The notes under the pieces: model-generated
The model's input: only the letters and a program-made list of their open reading frames with translations
Told to the model about the DNA's origin: nothing
Databases searched by the model: none
From: an uncultured Bacilli bacterium
GTDB lineage: Bacteria > Bacillota_I > Bacilli_A > RF39 > UBA660
Length of the DNA stretch: 32,866 nt
NCBI GenBank assembly: GCA_947581715.1
Contig: CANPVK010000005.1
Coordinates: 1-32,866, forward strand
Reading direction: 5' to 3'
Shown: piece after piece, positions 9,823 to 18,000 of the stretch
How the letters are laid out: each line of letters opens with the position of its first letter
Numbering within the stretch: the stretch's first letter is position 1
Made by a program: the position numbers and the translations under genes

Positions 9823-10498
9823 TCATATCACCTAACTTATAACCAATTCCTCTTACTGTAACAATAATTTTGGGATGAGTAGAATCTTCTTCTAATTTTT
9901 CACGAATTCTTTTGATATAAACAGTAAGAGTATTATCATTAACATAATTTTCATCTACATCCCAAATATTGGCTAAGATTTTTTCTCTTGTAAAAACAGT
10001 ATTAGGATTTAAGAAAAAGGTTAATACGATTTTATATTCTAAGGCGGTTAAAAATACATCTTTTCCATCTTTTAATACTCTTGCCCCATTCATATCTAAA
10101 GTAATATTTTGAAAATGAATCAAGGAGTTAGAAGAATTTCCTTTTTTACGAAGGCAATTATGAATTCTAGAGATTAATTCCCTAGCTCGAAAAGGTTTGG
10201 TAACGTAATCATCAGCACCCATATCTAATCCCATTACAATAGAGGTTTCTAAATCATCTGCTGTAAGAAAGATAACAGGAATATCTTTTCTTTTTTTAAT
10301 TTCGGAAAATAAGGTAAATCCATTGCAATCTGGTAAATTAACATCCAACAAACAAATAGCTAAATCTGGATTTTGTTCTAAACAAGATAAGGCATCTTTT
10401 CCATTATCTACTTCTAATACGATAAAATCTTCTTGTTCTAAATAATATTTTAATCCTACACGAATGGCTTCATCATCTTCAATCATCAATATCTTCAT
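9815..10498 (-). CDS. OmpR/PhoB-type response regulator
   Basis: Receiver MKILMIEDDEAIR...CLLDVNLPDCNGF...DDYVTKPFRARELISRI plus winged-helix TVYIKRIREKLEEDSTHPKIIVTVRGIGYKL. Overlaps the kinase by 8 nt. Confidence 0.96.
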   Translation of the reverse strand: MKILMIEDDEAIRVGLKYYLEQEDFIVLEVDNGKDALSCLEQNPDLAICLLDVNLPDCNGFTLFSEIKKRKDIPVIFLTADDLETSIVMGLDMGADDYVTKPFRARELISRIHNCLRKKGNSSNSLIHFQNITLDMNGARVLKDGKDVFLTALEYKIVLTFFLNPNTVFTREKILANIWDVDENYVNDNTLTVYIKRIREKLEEDSTHPKIIVTVRGIGYKLGDMNV

Positions 10499-10659
10499 AG
10501 TCTTCTCCTTTTTTCTTATTATACACGAAAGAAGAAAAAGAAAAATGACTAATTTGTCACAATTACAAAATGAATAATAAGTTGAAAAAGGAGAATTTGA
10601 TTTTTAATAAGAAAGATAGTATATTAAAAGTAGCTGATAGTTTGAAAAACACATTTTTC

Positions 10660-10688
10660 TTTACATAGTTAACAAAATGTGATATAAT
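10660..10688 (+). promoter_or_regulatory. Sigma70/SigA-type promoter for the adenylate-forming enzyme gene
   Basis: TTTACA (10660-10665), 17-nt spacer, TATAAT (10683-10688). Confidence 0.7.
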
Positions 10689-10739
10689 AACACCAATTTC
10701 AAGCAGTATCAGAAATTAGAAAGATATGAGGAATATATT

Positions 10740-12467
10740 ATGGATGAAAAAGAATTAATAAAAATACAACAAGAAACATTTAAATCAAAGTATAATAGAA
10801 GTGAGCCAATTAGAAAATTTAATGTAGATGATACATTGTATAATACTGTTATGAAAACAAATGAAAAAAATATGAACTTAAAATATTCAAAATATTTTAT
10901 GTTTGAAAAAAATTTTTACAATTTAAAAGATGAAACTGATAGACTTGCTACAGCTCTTAAAAGAGATGGAGTAAAAAAAGATGATAAGGTAGGAGTAATG
11001 CTATTAACAGTTCCGCAAGTAGATTCCACCTTACTTGCAATAAATAAATTAGGTGCAATATCATATTGGATGGATGCAAGTCTAAAATCTAATGATATAC
11101 TTCACTATATTATAGATAATAATATAGAAGAAATGATTGTATCAGATCCATTTAAGCAAACTTTTGATGAAATTATAAATAAAACTAATTTAAAAAGGGT
11201 AATTTTTGTACCTGTAAATCCATTTAATATTAAAAAAATAAAATCAAAAGATGACAGATTCATTGACTATCGAGATTTCATAAATATTAAGATAGATCAA
11301 TCAATTCAATGTACCAAATATGATAGGGAAAAGCCATCAGTAATTGTTCAATCAAGTGGAAGTACAGGTAAATCAAAATCAATAGTACATACTGATTATA
11401 ACTTTAACAATGCTATTTTAAAAATGGCCTATACAGATTTACCCTTTCATCTAGGCAAAAGAGGTTTTGTATGCGCACCTCCTTGGGTAATTTATGGACT
11501 TGTAAATTCGATTTATTCTGGATTAGTTCTTGGAAATCAAACCATATTTTCTTTAAAACCTGAGGAAGATATGATTTTTAAACATATTGGTGAATTTGAC
11601 TATGTGTATGCAGTACCAGTTTATTTACGTTATGTTTATAATAAAATGAATGAATATCTTCATAGTGGAAATATAAAAGAATATGAAAAAATTCGAAAAA
11701 AATTAGATAAAGTTGAAATGTTCATTTCTGGTGGCGATAAAATACTAGAGGAGGAACTAATTAAATGGGAGTTGATGTTTAACACTCCAATCATAAATGG
11801 GTATGGTAATAATGAACTTGTTGGTGCTGCTGTAGTTTCACCACTATTTGCCAATAAACCAGGTTCTATAGGGGTACCAATGTATGGAAATATAGCTAAA
11901 ACTTTTAATCCTGAAACTAATGAAATGTTAGAAAATGGGCAAGTAGGAGAACTTGCTATTAGTACCGATTCAATGTTTTTAGAATATTTAAATAATCAAG
12001 AAGAAACTGATAGAATCAAAAAATTTCATGATAATAGATGGTGGATACATACAGGAGATTTAGCAAGTATTGATCAAGATAATTATATTTTCCTAAAAGG
12101 AAGATCTAAAAGATTAATAATTGATAAACTTGGATATAAAATTTCACCAGATAATGCCGAAAAATTAATATCAATGAACCCTTATGTTGAAGAGTGTGTT
12201 GTAGTTGGTGTAGAGATAGAAGAAAATAATACTGTACCAATGGCATTTATTGAATTAAAAGATGATTATAAAGGAAATAATAATATAATTGAAAGTATTG
12301 ATATATTTTGTCAGGAAAATATGAAAGATTATGAAAGACCTAAAATATTTACTGAAATTGATAAAATACCTCATAAAGAAAATGGTGGAAAACAAAATTT
12401 CTTATTGCTTGAACAATTAGCAAAAGAATTTGTTACTACTAATAAAACGAAAAAGCTTACTTTATAA
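10740..12467 (+). CDS. Class I adenylate-forming enzyme (acyl-CoA synthetase / AMP-dependent ligase family)
   Basis: P-loop-like SVIVQSSGSTGKSKSIVHT; NGYGNNELVGAA (A5-type); WWIHTGDLASIDQDNYIFLKGRSKRLIIDKLGYKISPDNAEKLI (A7/A8); C-terminal PHKENGGKQN (A10 Lys region). Confidence 0.92.
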   Translation: MDEKELIKIQQETFKSKYNRSEPIRKFNVDDTLYNTVMKTNEKNMNLKYSKYFMFEKNFYNLKDETDRLATALKRDGVKKDDKVGVMLLTVPQVDSTLLAINKLGAISYWMDASLKSNDILHYIIDNNIEEMIVSDPFKQTFDEIINKTNLKRVIFVPVNPFNIKKIKSKDDRFIDYRDFINIKIDQSIQCTKYDREKPSVIVQSSGSTGKSKSIVHTDYNFNNAILKMAYTDLPFHLGKRGFVCAPPWVIYGLVNSIYSGLVLGNQTIFSLKPEEDMIFKHIGEFDYVYAVPVYLRYVYNKMNEYLHSGNIKEYEKIRKKLDKVEMFISGGDKILEEELIKWELMFNTPIINGYGNNELVGAAVVSPLFANKPGSIGVPMYGNIAKTFNPETNEMLENGQVGELAISTDSMFLEYLNNQEETDRIKKFHDNRWWIHTGDLASIDQDNYIFLKGRSKRLIIDKLGYKISPDNAEKLISMNPYVEECVVVGVEIEENNTVPMAFIELKDDYKGNNNIIESIDIFCQENMKDYERPKIFTEIDKIPHKENGGKQNFLLLEQLAKEFVTTNKTKKLTL

Positions 12468-12540
12468 TTCAAGCAAAATAAAATTATATATAAATATTAC
12501 AAAATATAGCATTCATTAAGTTAAAATAATAATTGATAAT

Positions 12541-12575
12541 AAGTGAATTTGTGTTTTCCACAAATTCACTTTTAG
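12541..12575 (+). terminator. Intrinsic terminator after the adenylate-forming enzyme gene
   Basis: GTGAATTTGTG (12543-12553) TTTTC CACAAATTCAC (12559-12569) followed by TTTT. Confidence 0.85.
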
Positions 12576-12674
12576 CATAAATAGAATATAAAAACTCCAT
12601 AAAAATATATATCTTTATTTTTTCAATAGAAAATTATATAATGATATATAGAATATAAGGAGGATAATAAATAT

Positions 12675-15089
12675 ATGAATAGCAGTTTCTATTTTAATGG
12701 TAGCTTCTATTTATCATTAGCTACCTTTGCTTATATAATAATATTAAGTGTTTTATATTTTAAAAAAGAAAGGATTAGTACAATCGAAAATAAAATATAT
12801 TCTAAATTGTTAATCGTAACTCTTATTTCTTTAGTTAGCGAAATAATGTTAGCTATACTCTATGTAAAAGGTAAAATAATAACGGAAATAACAATGAGAA
12901 TTTTTTTACTATGTTGCATTACGTGGATATCATTACTCTTTATGTATTTAGTTACGACCTTTTATAGTAAAAAATTATGTAAACACTTTCAATTAGGTAT
13001 ATATGTTTTATTTATTATTGCTTTAGTGGGAATTTTTTGCTTACCAATTAAATATGTGTATGATGATAATGGCGTATTATTATATTCTATGGGGAGTTGC
13101 ATTAATCTTATTTTTGGATTAGGTGGTATGCTTATAGTTTTTATGTGTATTTTATCATTTTCTAATTTTCAGATTGTTAAACAAAAAAAATATAAACCAA
13201 TTTTTTGGTTTATACTACTATTAACAATAGCAACTATAATTCAAAAATTAAATCCTTCTTATCTATTAATAAACTTTGTATTTGGATTAACTGTTATGTT
13301 GATGTACCATACTATAGAAAACCCAGATATTAAAATGATTGCTGAATTAAATATAGCAAAAGAAAATGCTGAAAAAGCTAATCATGCGAAAAGTGATTTT
13401 TTAAGTAGTATGTCACATGAGATTAGAACACCATTAAATGCTATCGTTGGTCTATCAGAAGATATGGAATCTCGTAATAATTGTCCAGAAGATATGAAAG
13501 AAGATTTGAAAGACATTGTTGCTGCTTCTCATACATTACTAGAAATTGTTGGTAATATTATGGATATTAGCAAAATCGAAAGTGATAAAATGGAAATTAT
13601 TCAAATCCCATATAATTTCAAAGAAGAAATATCCACTCTTGCCAGAGTAAATGGAACTAGAATTGGTGATAAACAAATAGAATATAGAATTAATTTAGCA
13701 AATGATATTCCTTATGAGTTGATAGGAGATCGTGGGCATGTAAAAGAAATTGTCAATAATTTACTTTCTAATGCTATTAAATATACGGAAAAAGGATTTA
13801 TTGAATTAAAAGTAAATTGTATTAATGAAAACGGTATCTGTACCTTATTTATAACAGTAAAAGATTCCGGTCGTGGAATTAAAGCAGAAAATATTAATAA
13901 ATTATTTACAAAATTTGAACGATTAGATGTAGAAAGAAATACAACAACAGAAGGAACAGGATTAGGATTAGCTATTACTAAGAAATTAGTAGAAATGATG
14001 GGTGGAAAAATCAATGTGGAAAGTACTTATGGACAAGGATCAATCTTTATGGTTACCATCCCTCAAAAAATAAGTAAAATGAATCCTGATTTAACAAATA
14101 CACAAATCATTAATACTGCAGAAATTAACTTAAAAAATAAAGAATTAAATTTAAGCTCTAAAAAAATATTAATTGTAGATGATAATAAGTTAAATATCAA
14201 AGTAGCAAGACGTAGTCTAGAACCATTTTCCTTTGAAGTAATTGATGAATGTTATAATGGGGAAGAATGTTTAAATATCATAAAAAGTGGAAAAACTTAT
14301 GACTTAATTTTAATGGATATTATGATGCCTGTTATGAGTGGAGAAACAGCAATGTTAAAGCTAAAAGAAATGGAAAACTTCCATACACCAGTAATTGCAT
14401 TAACAGCAGATGCCGTTGCTGGAGCAAAAGAAAAATATTTACAAGAAGGATTTATTGATTATATCCCAAAACCATTTAATAAAGATCAAATCAAAATAAA
14501 ATTGGATAGTATTTTTACTAAAGCAAAAGAAAACAATAAGAAAATTAATTGGGATGAAGTTCCAGCAACAGTAATTGTTGGAAAGAAAGAAGATGTATTG
14601 ATTCCACAAGAAAAAATAGAAGAAACTACTAATAATTCTCCAAAAACCTTTGAAGACTTACCAAAAGAAATCTATGAAGTAGGAAATCAAGACAATATTC
14701 AAGAAATGATTACCCCTAAAAATCAAGAAATAACAAAAGGAGACTTTCTAAAAGAAAAAGGAATTGATTTAGATAATGCTTTATCATTATTAGGAGATTT
14801 AGAAATGTATCGAGAAACATTAAAAGATTTCTACGATAACTTAGAATCTAGAATAGAAAAAATAAAGAATTTAAAAGAAGCCAAAGATTTACCAAATTAC
14901 GCAATAGAAGTCCATGCTTTAAAAAGTGATTCTAAATATTTAGGTCTTACAAAATTAGCAGAACTTTCTCTAAATCACGAATTAAAAAGTAAAGAAAATG
15001 ATATAGGATATGTAGAAGAACATTATCAAGAACTGGTGGATGAAGTAAATAAGGAAAAAGAAATCATTAAAGAATACTTTGAAAAATAA
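12675..15089 (+). CDS. Hybrid sensor histidine kinase: seven predicted TM segments, HisKA-HATPase, receiver, HPt
   Basis: Seven hydrophobic segments in the first ~210 aa; H-box [18 protein letters not shown]-box [11 protein letters not shown]; receiver [16 protein letters not shown]...[14 protein letters not shown]...YIPKPF; HPt-type [30 protein letters not shown] just upstream. Confidence 0.94.
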   Translation: MNSSFYFNGSFYLSLATFAYIIILSVLYFKKERISTIENKIYSKLLIVTLISLVSEIMLAILYVKGKIITEITMRIFLLCCITWISLLFMYLVTTFYSKKLCKHFQLGIYVLFIIALVGIFCLPIKYVYDDNGVLLYSMGSCINLIFGLGGMLIVFMCILSFSNFQIVKQKKYKPIFWFILLLTIATIIQKLNPSYLLINFVFGLTVMLMYHTIENPDIKMIAELNIAKENAEKANHAKSDFLSSMSHEIRTPLNAIVGLSEDMESRNNCPEDMKEDLKDIVAASHTLLEIVGNIMDISKIESDKMEIIQIPYNFKEEISTLARVNGTRIGDKQIEYRINLANDIPYELIGDRGHVKEIVNNLLSNAIKYTEKGFIELKVNCINENGICTLFITVKDSGRGIKAENINKLFTKFERLDVERNTTTEGTGLGLAITKKLVEMMGGKINVESTYGQGSIFMVTIPQKISKMNPDLTNTQIINTAEINLKNKELNLSSKKILIVDDNKLNIKVARRSLEPFSFEVIDECYNGEECLNIIKSGKTYDLILMDIMMPVMSGETAMLKLKEMENFHTPVIALTADAVAGAKEKYLQEGFIDYIPKPFNKDQIKIKLDSIFTKAKENNKKINWDEVPATVIVGKKEDVLIPQEKIEETTNNSPKTFEDLPKEIYEVGNQDNIQEMITPKNQEITKGDFLKEKGIDLDNALSLLGDLEMYRETLKDFYDNLESRIEKIKNLKEAKDLPNYAIEVHALKSDSKYLGLTKLAELSLNHELKSKENDIGYVEEHYQELVDEVNKEKEIIKEYFEK

Positions 15090-15127
15090 AACAAAGAAAT
15101 AGGTATAGTTGTAAATAATATGAAACC

Positions 15128-15168
15128 CAAAAAGTAGACAAATCAAAAAAGAATCAGCCTACTTTTTT
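15128..15168 (+). terminator. Intrinsic terminator after the hybrid kinase gene
   Basis: AAAAAGTAG ... CTACTTTTTT with a ~20-nt loop. Confidence 0.6.
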
Positions 15169-15242
15169 GATACAATAAAATAGAAAAGAATAAAAAGAAG
15201 AATATAGCATATAATATATAATGACAATGTAATGAAATTGTA

Positions 15243-15278
15243 TTGACATAAAAATAAATTTTAATTATAATAATGTCA
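15243..15278 (+). promoter_or_regulatory. Promoter and likely operator of the toxin-antitoxin operon
   Basis: TTGACA (15243-15248), 17-nt spacer, TATAAT (15266-15271). Inverted half-sites TGACAT (15244-15249) and ATGTCA (15273-15278) bracket the promoter. Confidence 0.75.
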
Positions 15279-15296
15279 GAAAGTGAAGGGAAAACT

Positions 15297-15581
15297 ATGG
15301 ACAATATATCAAATTCTACAAATTTAAATATTAGATTAGATAGCAATTTAAAAAAAGAGGCAGAAGATTTATTTAAAAGATTAGGATTAAATATGAGTAC
15401 TGCTATCAATGTATTTCTAACACAAAGTGTTAGAGAACAAGCAATTCCTTTTCAAATAAAAGAAGATAAACCAAATAAGAAATTATTAAAGGCACTAAAA
15501 GAAGCAGAAAAAATAGCTCATGACCCTAAGATAAAAGGATATCACAATATGTATGAATTAATGGAGGATTTAAAAAAATAA
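15297..15581 (+). CDS. RelB/DinJ-family antitoxin (ribbon-helix-helix)
   Basis: LNIRLDSNLKKEAEDLFKRLGLNMSTAINVFLTQSVREQAIPFQI. Start moved to the ATG at 15297 (SD GAAGGG) because the ORF-track start at 15273 overlaps the promoter. Confidence 0.9.
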   Translation: MDNISNSTNLNIRLDSNLKKEAEDLFKRLGLNMSTAINVFLTQSVREQAIPFQIKEDKPNKKLLKALKEAEKIAHDPKIKGYHNMYELMEDLKK

Positions 15582-15856
15582 TGATACTCGATTTAAAAGA
15601 CACTAAATGTGAAGTTAAATTTTCAAATTCCTTCAAAAAAACATATAAAAAAATGTTAAAACAAGGAAAAAAGGAAGAAAAATTTTTAGAAGTATTAGAA
15701 AAATTAGCAAATTTAAAAGAATTAAAAGAAAAATACAAAAATCATGCCTTACAAAATAGTAAAGATTATAAAAATTGTTATAAATGCCATATAGAACCAG
15801 ATTGGTTATTAGTATACCAATATATTGATAATAAATTAGTTTTATTATTGGTATAA
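15581..15856 (+). CDS. YafQ/RelE-family mRNA interferase toxin, truncated at the C-terminus by an in-frame TAA
   Basis: Start codon overlaps the antitoxin stop (TAATG). KFSNSFKKTYKKMLKQGK...HALQNSKDYKNCYKCHIEPDWLLVYQYIDNKLVLLLV*. After TAA (15854-15856) the same frame reads TGSHSDSF* to 15883, matching the family's C-terminal TGxHxxLF motif. Confidence 0.88.
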   Translation: MILDLKDTKCEVKFSNSFKKTYKKMLKQGKKEEKFLEVLEKLANLKELKEKYKNHALQNSKDYKNCYKCHIEPDWLLVYQYIDNKLVLLLV

Positions 15857-15883
15857 ACCGGCTCTCATTCAGACTCGTTTTAG

Positions 15884-15908
15884 AAAACATCAATTTGATG
15901 TTTTTTTG
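15884..15908 (+). terminator. Intrinsic terminator after the toxin-antitoxin operon
   Basis: AACATCAA...TTGATGTT stem followed by a T run. Confidence 0.75.
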
Positions 15909-15935
15909 TTTTAAAAAATGAAAAAACTGCTCATA

Positions 15936-15989
15936 TATCTTGATGATAATTTTTCATTTTTTTATCTTGATGATAATTTTTCATTTTTT
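15936..15989 (+). repeat. Two perfect tandem copies of a 27-bp unit
   Basis: TATCTTGATGATAATTTTTCATTTTTT at 15936-15962 and 15963-15989, identical. Confidence 0.95.
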
Positions 15990-15990
15990 A

Positions 15991-16019
15991 TTGAAATAAT
16001 TAGAAAATAGTAGTATAAT
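15991..16019 (+). promoter_or_regulatory. Promoter of the M3-like peptidase operon
   Basis: TTGAAA (15991-15996), 17-nt spacer, TATAAT (16014-16019). Confidence 0.7.
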
Positions 16020-16043
16020 ATGCACTAAAAAAAGAGGGATATT

Positions 16044-17186
16044 ATGGAATATGCTTGGAATTATAAAAAGTTAGAAAAATTAAAAAAAGAAACTTATGAT
16101 TTATTAAGAAAAACACAAGGTTTAACAAAAGAAGAAAAAGAAACAATTAAGATTATAATTCAATATATCAAAGACTTAGAAGAAGTAATAAAACCGAAAA
16201 GAAAAATTGTTTTACCAGAAAGAATAAAATATTTAGACAAACAAAAATTATTATCTCAAATTACTTATGAAGAATATGATAGTATTCCTTATTTTATCAA
16301 GGAAATCATTCTAAAAGCCACTTACTGTTTAAAAGATTTACAAGATACCTATCAAGGAATAGAATTACCAAAAGTAAATATTTCTCCAAAAGGATTAGTA
16401 GAATTATGCCATGATTTTTATGAATGGTTACCAAATAAAAACTATATCAAAGAAGTAGATCATTATTTAAATCCAAAAAACAATTTGATACAATTCATTC
16501 CCAAAACAAGTGACCCTTTGATGGGAGAAACTACTTTCTTTTATTATCCAACTTATCAACCTTATTTTTTAATAGAAAGAGAAAACACTATCAATGATCT
16601 GATTACCCTCAATCATGAAATTGCACATGGTATCTTTAAAAAATTAGATACTACCAAAGATACGAATGGAAATCACTTTTATTTGATGGAATTAGAAGGA
16701 AGTTTTTTTGATTTTTTAACCATAGAATATTTAAAAGAAATACTACCAATGGATCAAATAAAACAATTAGAATATCAAAATTTTATAACATCATTTGAAA
16801 GCTTTTCCGAATTCTTTATGACAGATTCTGCTATCAAACTATTGGAAAAGAAAAAAGAAATATCAATCATTCCTATTCAAAAAAGAATTCTAAAATTAGA
16901 TTTACCATTTTATCTAGATGAAAGCATATTAATCGCATCGTTAGAAGAAAATCCTGCAAATTTAGCAAAATATCTATTTTCTTATCTTACCAGCTTAGAT
17001 TTACAAGAAATCTACCAAAACGATCCAGAACAAGCCTTAAAAAAATTAGAAACAATTCGCAACAATAAAACAAATAACATCTATCAAAATCTAGAATCAA
17101 ATCAGATTAATTTTATAGGGGAAAAAGAAAATTATAAACCGCTCCAAAAAACAATCCAAAAAATCAATCACTTAGGAGAAAAATAA
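16044..17186 (+). CDS. Short M3-family-like zinc metallopeptidase
   Basis: LITLNHEIAHGIF (HExxH), then ~25-30 residues downstream ELEGSFFDFLTIEYL, which resembles the M3 third-ligand motif. Only 380 aa. Confidence 0.75.
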   Translation: MEYAWNYKKLEKLKKETYDLLRKTQGLTKEEKETIKIIIQYIKDLEEVIKPKRKIVLPERIKYLDKQKLLSQITYEEYDSIPYFIKEIILKATYCLKDLQDTYQGIELPKVNISPKGLVELCHDFYEWLPNKNYIKEVDHYLNPKNNLIQFIPKTSDPLMGETTFFYYPTYQPYFLIERENTINDLITLNHEIAHGIFKKLDTTKDTNGNHFYLMELEGSFFDFLTIEYLKEILPMDQIKQLEYQNFITSFESFSEFFMTDSAIKLLEKKKEISIIPIQKRILKLDLPFYLDESILIASLEENPANLAKYLFSYLTSLDLQEIYQNDPEQALKKLETIRNNKTNNIYQNLESNQINFIGEKENYKPLQKTIQKINHLGEK

Positions 17187-17187
17187 G

Positions 17188-17925
17188 ATGATAGAAAATT
17201 TAAAAATGGACAATTATTTATTTCACAGCATCAAACCTTATCATCTAAAGATAGAAGGCAGTGAAAGTATACATGAAAAATATATAAAATACAGCTGTGA
17301 AATTATGAAAAAAATTTTAAAAACAGGAGCTATATTACCTAGAAATGACTTAAAAAAAATATTAACAGAAGAAGAATATACTATTTTTGAAAAAGACCAT
17401 CACATTAATTGGAATAAAAATAATAACGTATCCATCTCATTTCACCCAAATAAACTTGATTTTAATTCTGATGAAAACGCTTTTGAAACTTATGTTAAAA
17501 GATATCCAACTTTCATTTTAAACACAGAATTATTAAATCATTTATCCATCTGTAAACATCCTTACCGCAAAATGATAGATGAAATTCAAATTGAAGAAAA
17601 AATTCCTACTTCTTATATTGTTGGAATTGCCTTACCAAACATTTATTTAGAAGAACATTTACATGAAATGAAAGAATATATAAAAAAACCTATAAAATGG
17701 GAAAAAAACTATCCTTATTACTTAGATATGATGAAAGAAGATTTAAAAAAAGAAAAAACAGAAAAATTTTTAAAAGATTACTACTTAGAAGTAATTATTT
17801 TAGAAGAAATGTTAAATGAAATAAATTCTAACTTAAGATTGTATCATACTTTAACGGGAATTCCAATTACCTCTAGTAATGAATTACTAATAAAAATAAA
17901 AGAATTACAAAGGCAACTATTTTAA
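17188..17925 (+). CDS. Hypothetical protein translationally coupled to the M3-like peptidase
   Basis: 245 aa ORF starting 1 nt after the upstream stop codon, followed by a terminator. No family recognised with confidence. Confidence 0.8.
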   Translation: MIENLKMDNYLFHSIKPYHLKIEGSESIHEKYIKYSCEIMKKILKTGAILPRNDLKKILTEEEYTIFEKDHHINWNKNNNVSISFHPNKLDFNSDENAFETYVKRYPTFILNTELLNHLSICKHPYRKMIDEIQIEEKIPTSYIVGIALPNIYLEEHLHEMKEYIKKPIKWEKNYPYYLDMMKEDLKKEKTEKFLKDYYLEVIILEEMLNEINSNLRLYHTLTGIPITSSNELLIKIKELQRQLF

Positions 17926-17933
17926 AAAAACTT

Positions 17934-17970
17934 AAAAGATACTAAAAATTTTTAGTATCTTTCTCTTTTT
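17934..17970. terminator. Intrinsic terminator between convergent genes
   Basis: Perfect 28-nt palindrome AAAGATACTAAAAATTTTTAGTATCTTT (17935-17962) followed by a T-rich tract. Confidence 0.8.
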
Positions 17971-18000
17971 TACCTTATCAATAAATGATGATCTACACAA

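Noticed and set aside
13712-14014. 100-aa minus-strand ORF inside the hybrid kinase gene
   Set aside because: Lies antisense to the conserved HATPase domain; no SD or family motif. Same reasoning applies to 7341-7553, 8895-9101, 9216-9401, 11660-11854, 19357-19539, 20965-21186, 21628-21834, 24364-24546, 30175-30369 and 31830-32027.
15143-15893. Minus-strand ORFs at 15143-15409, 15526-15738 and 15633-15893
   Set aside because: Antisense shadows of the relB/yafQ-like genes; low-complexity F/L/I-rich products without motifs.
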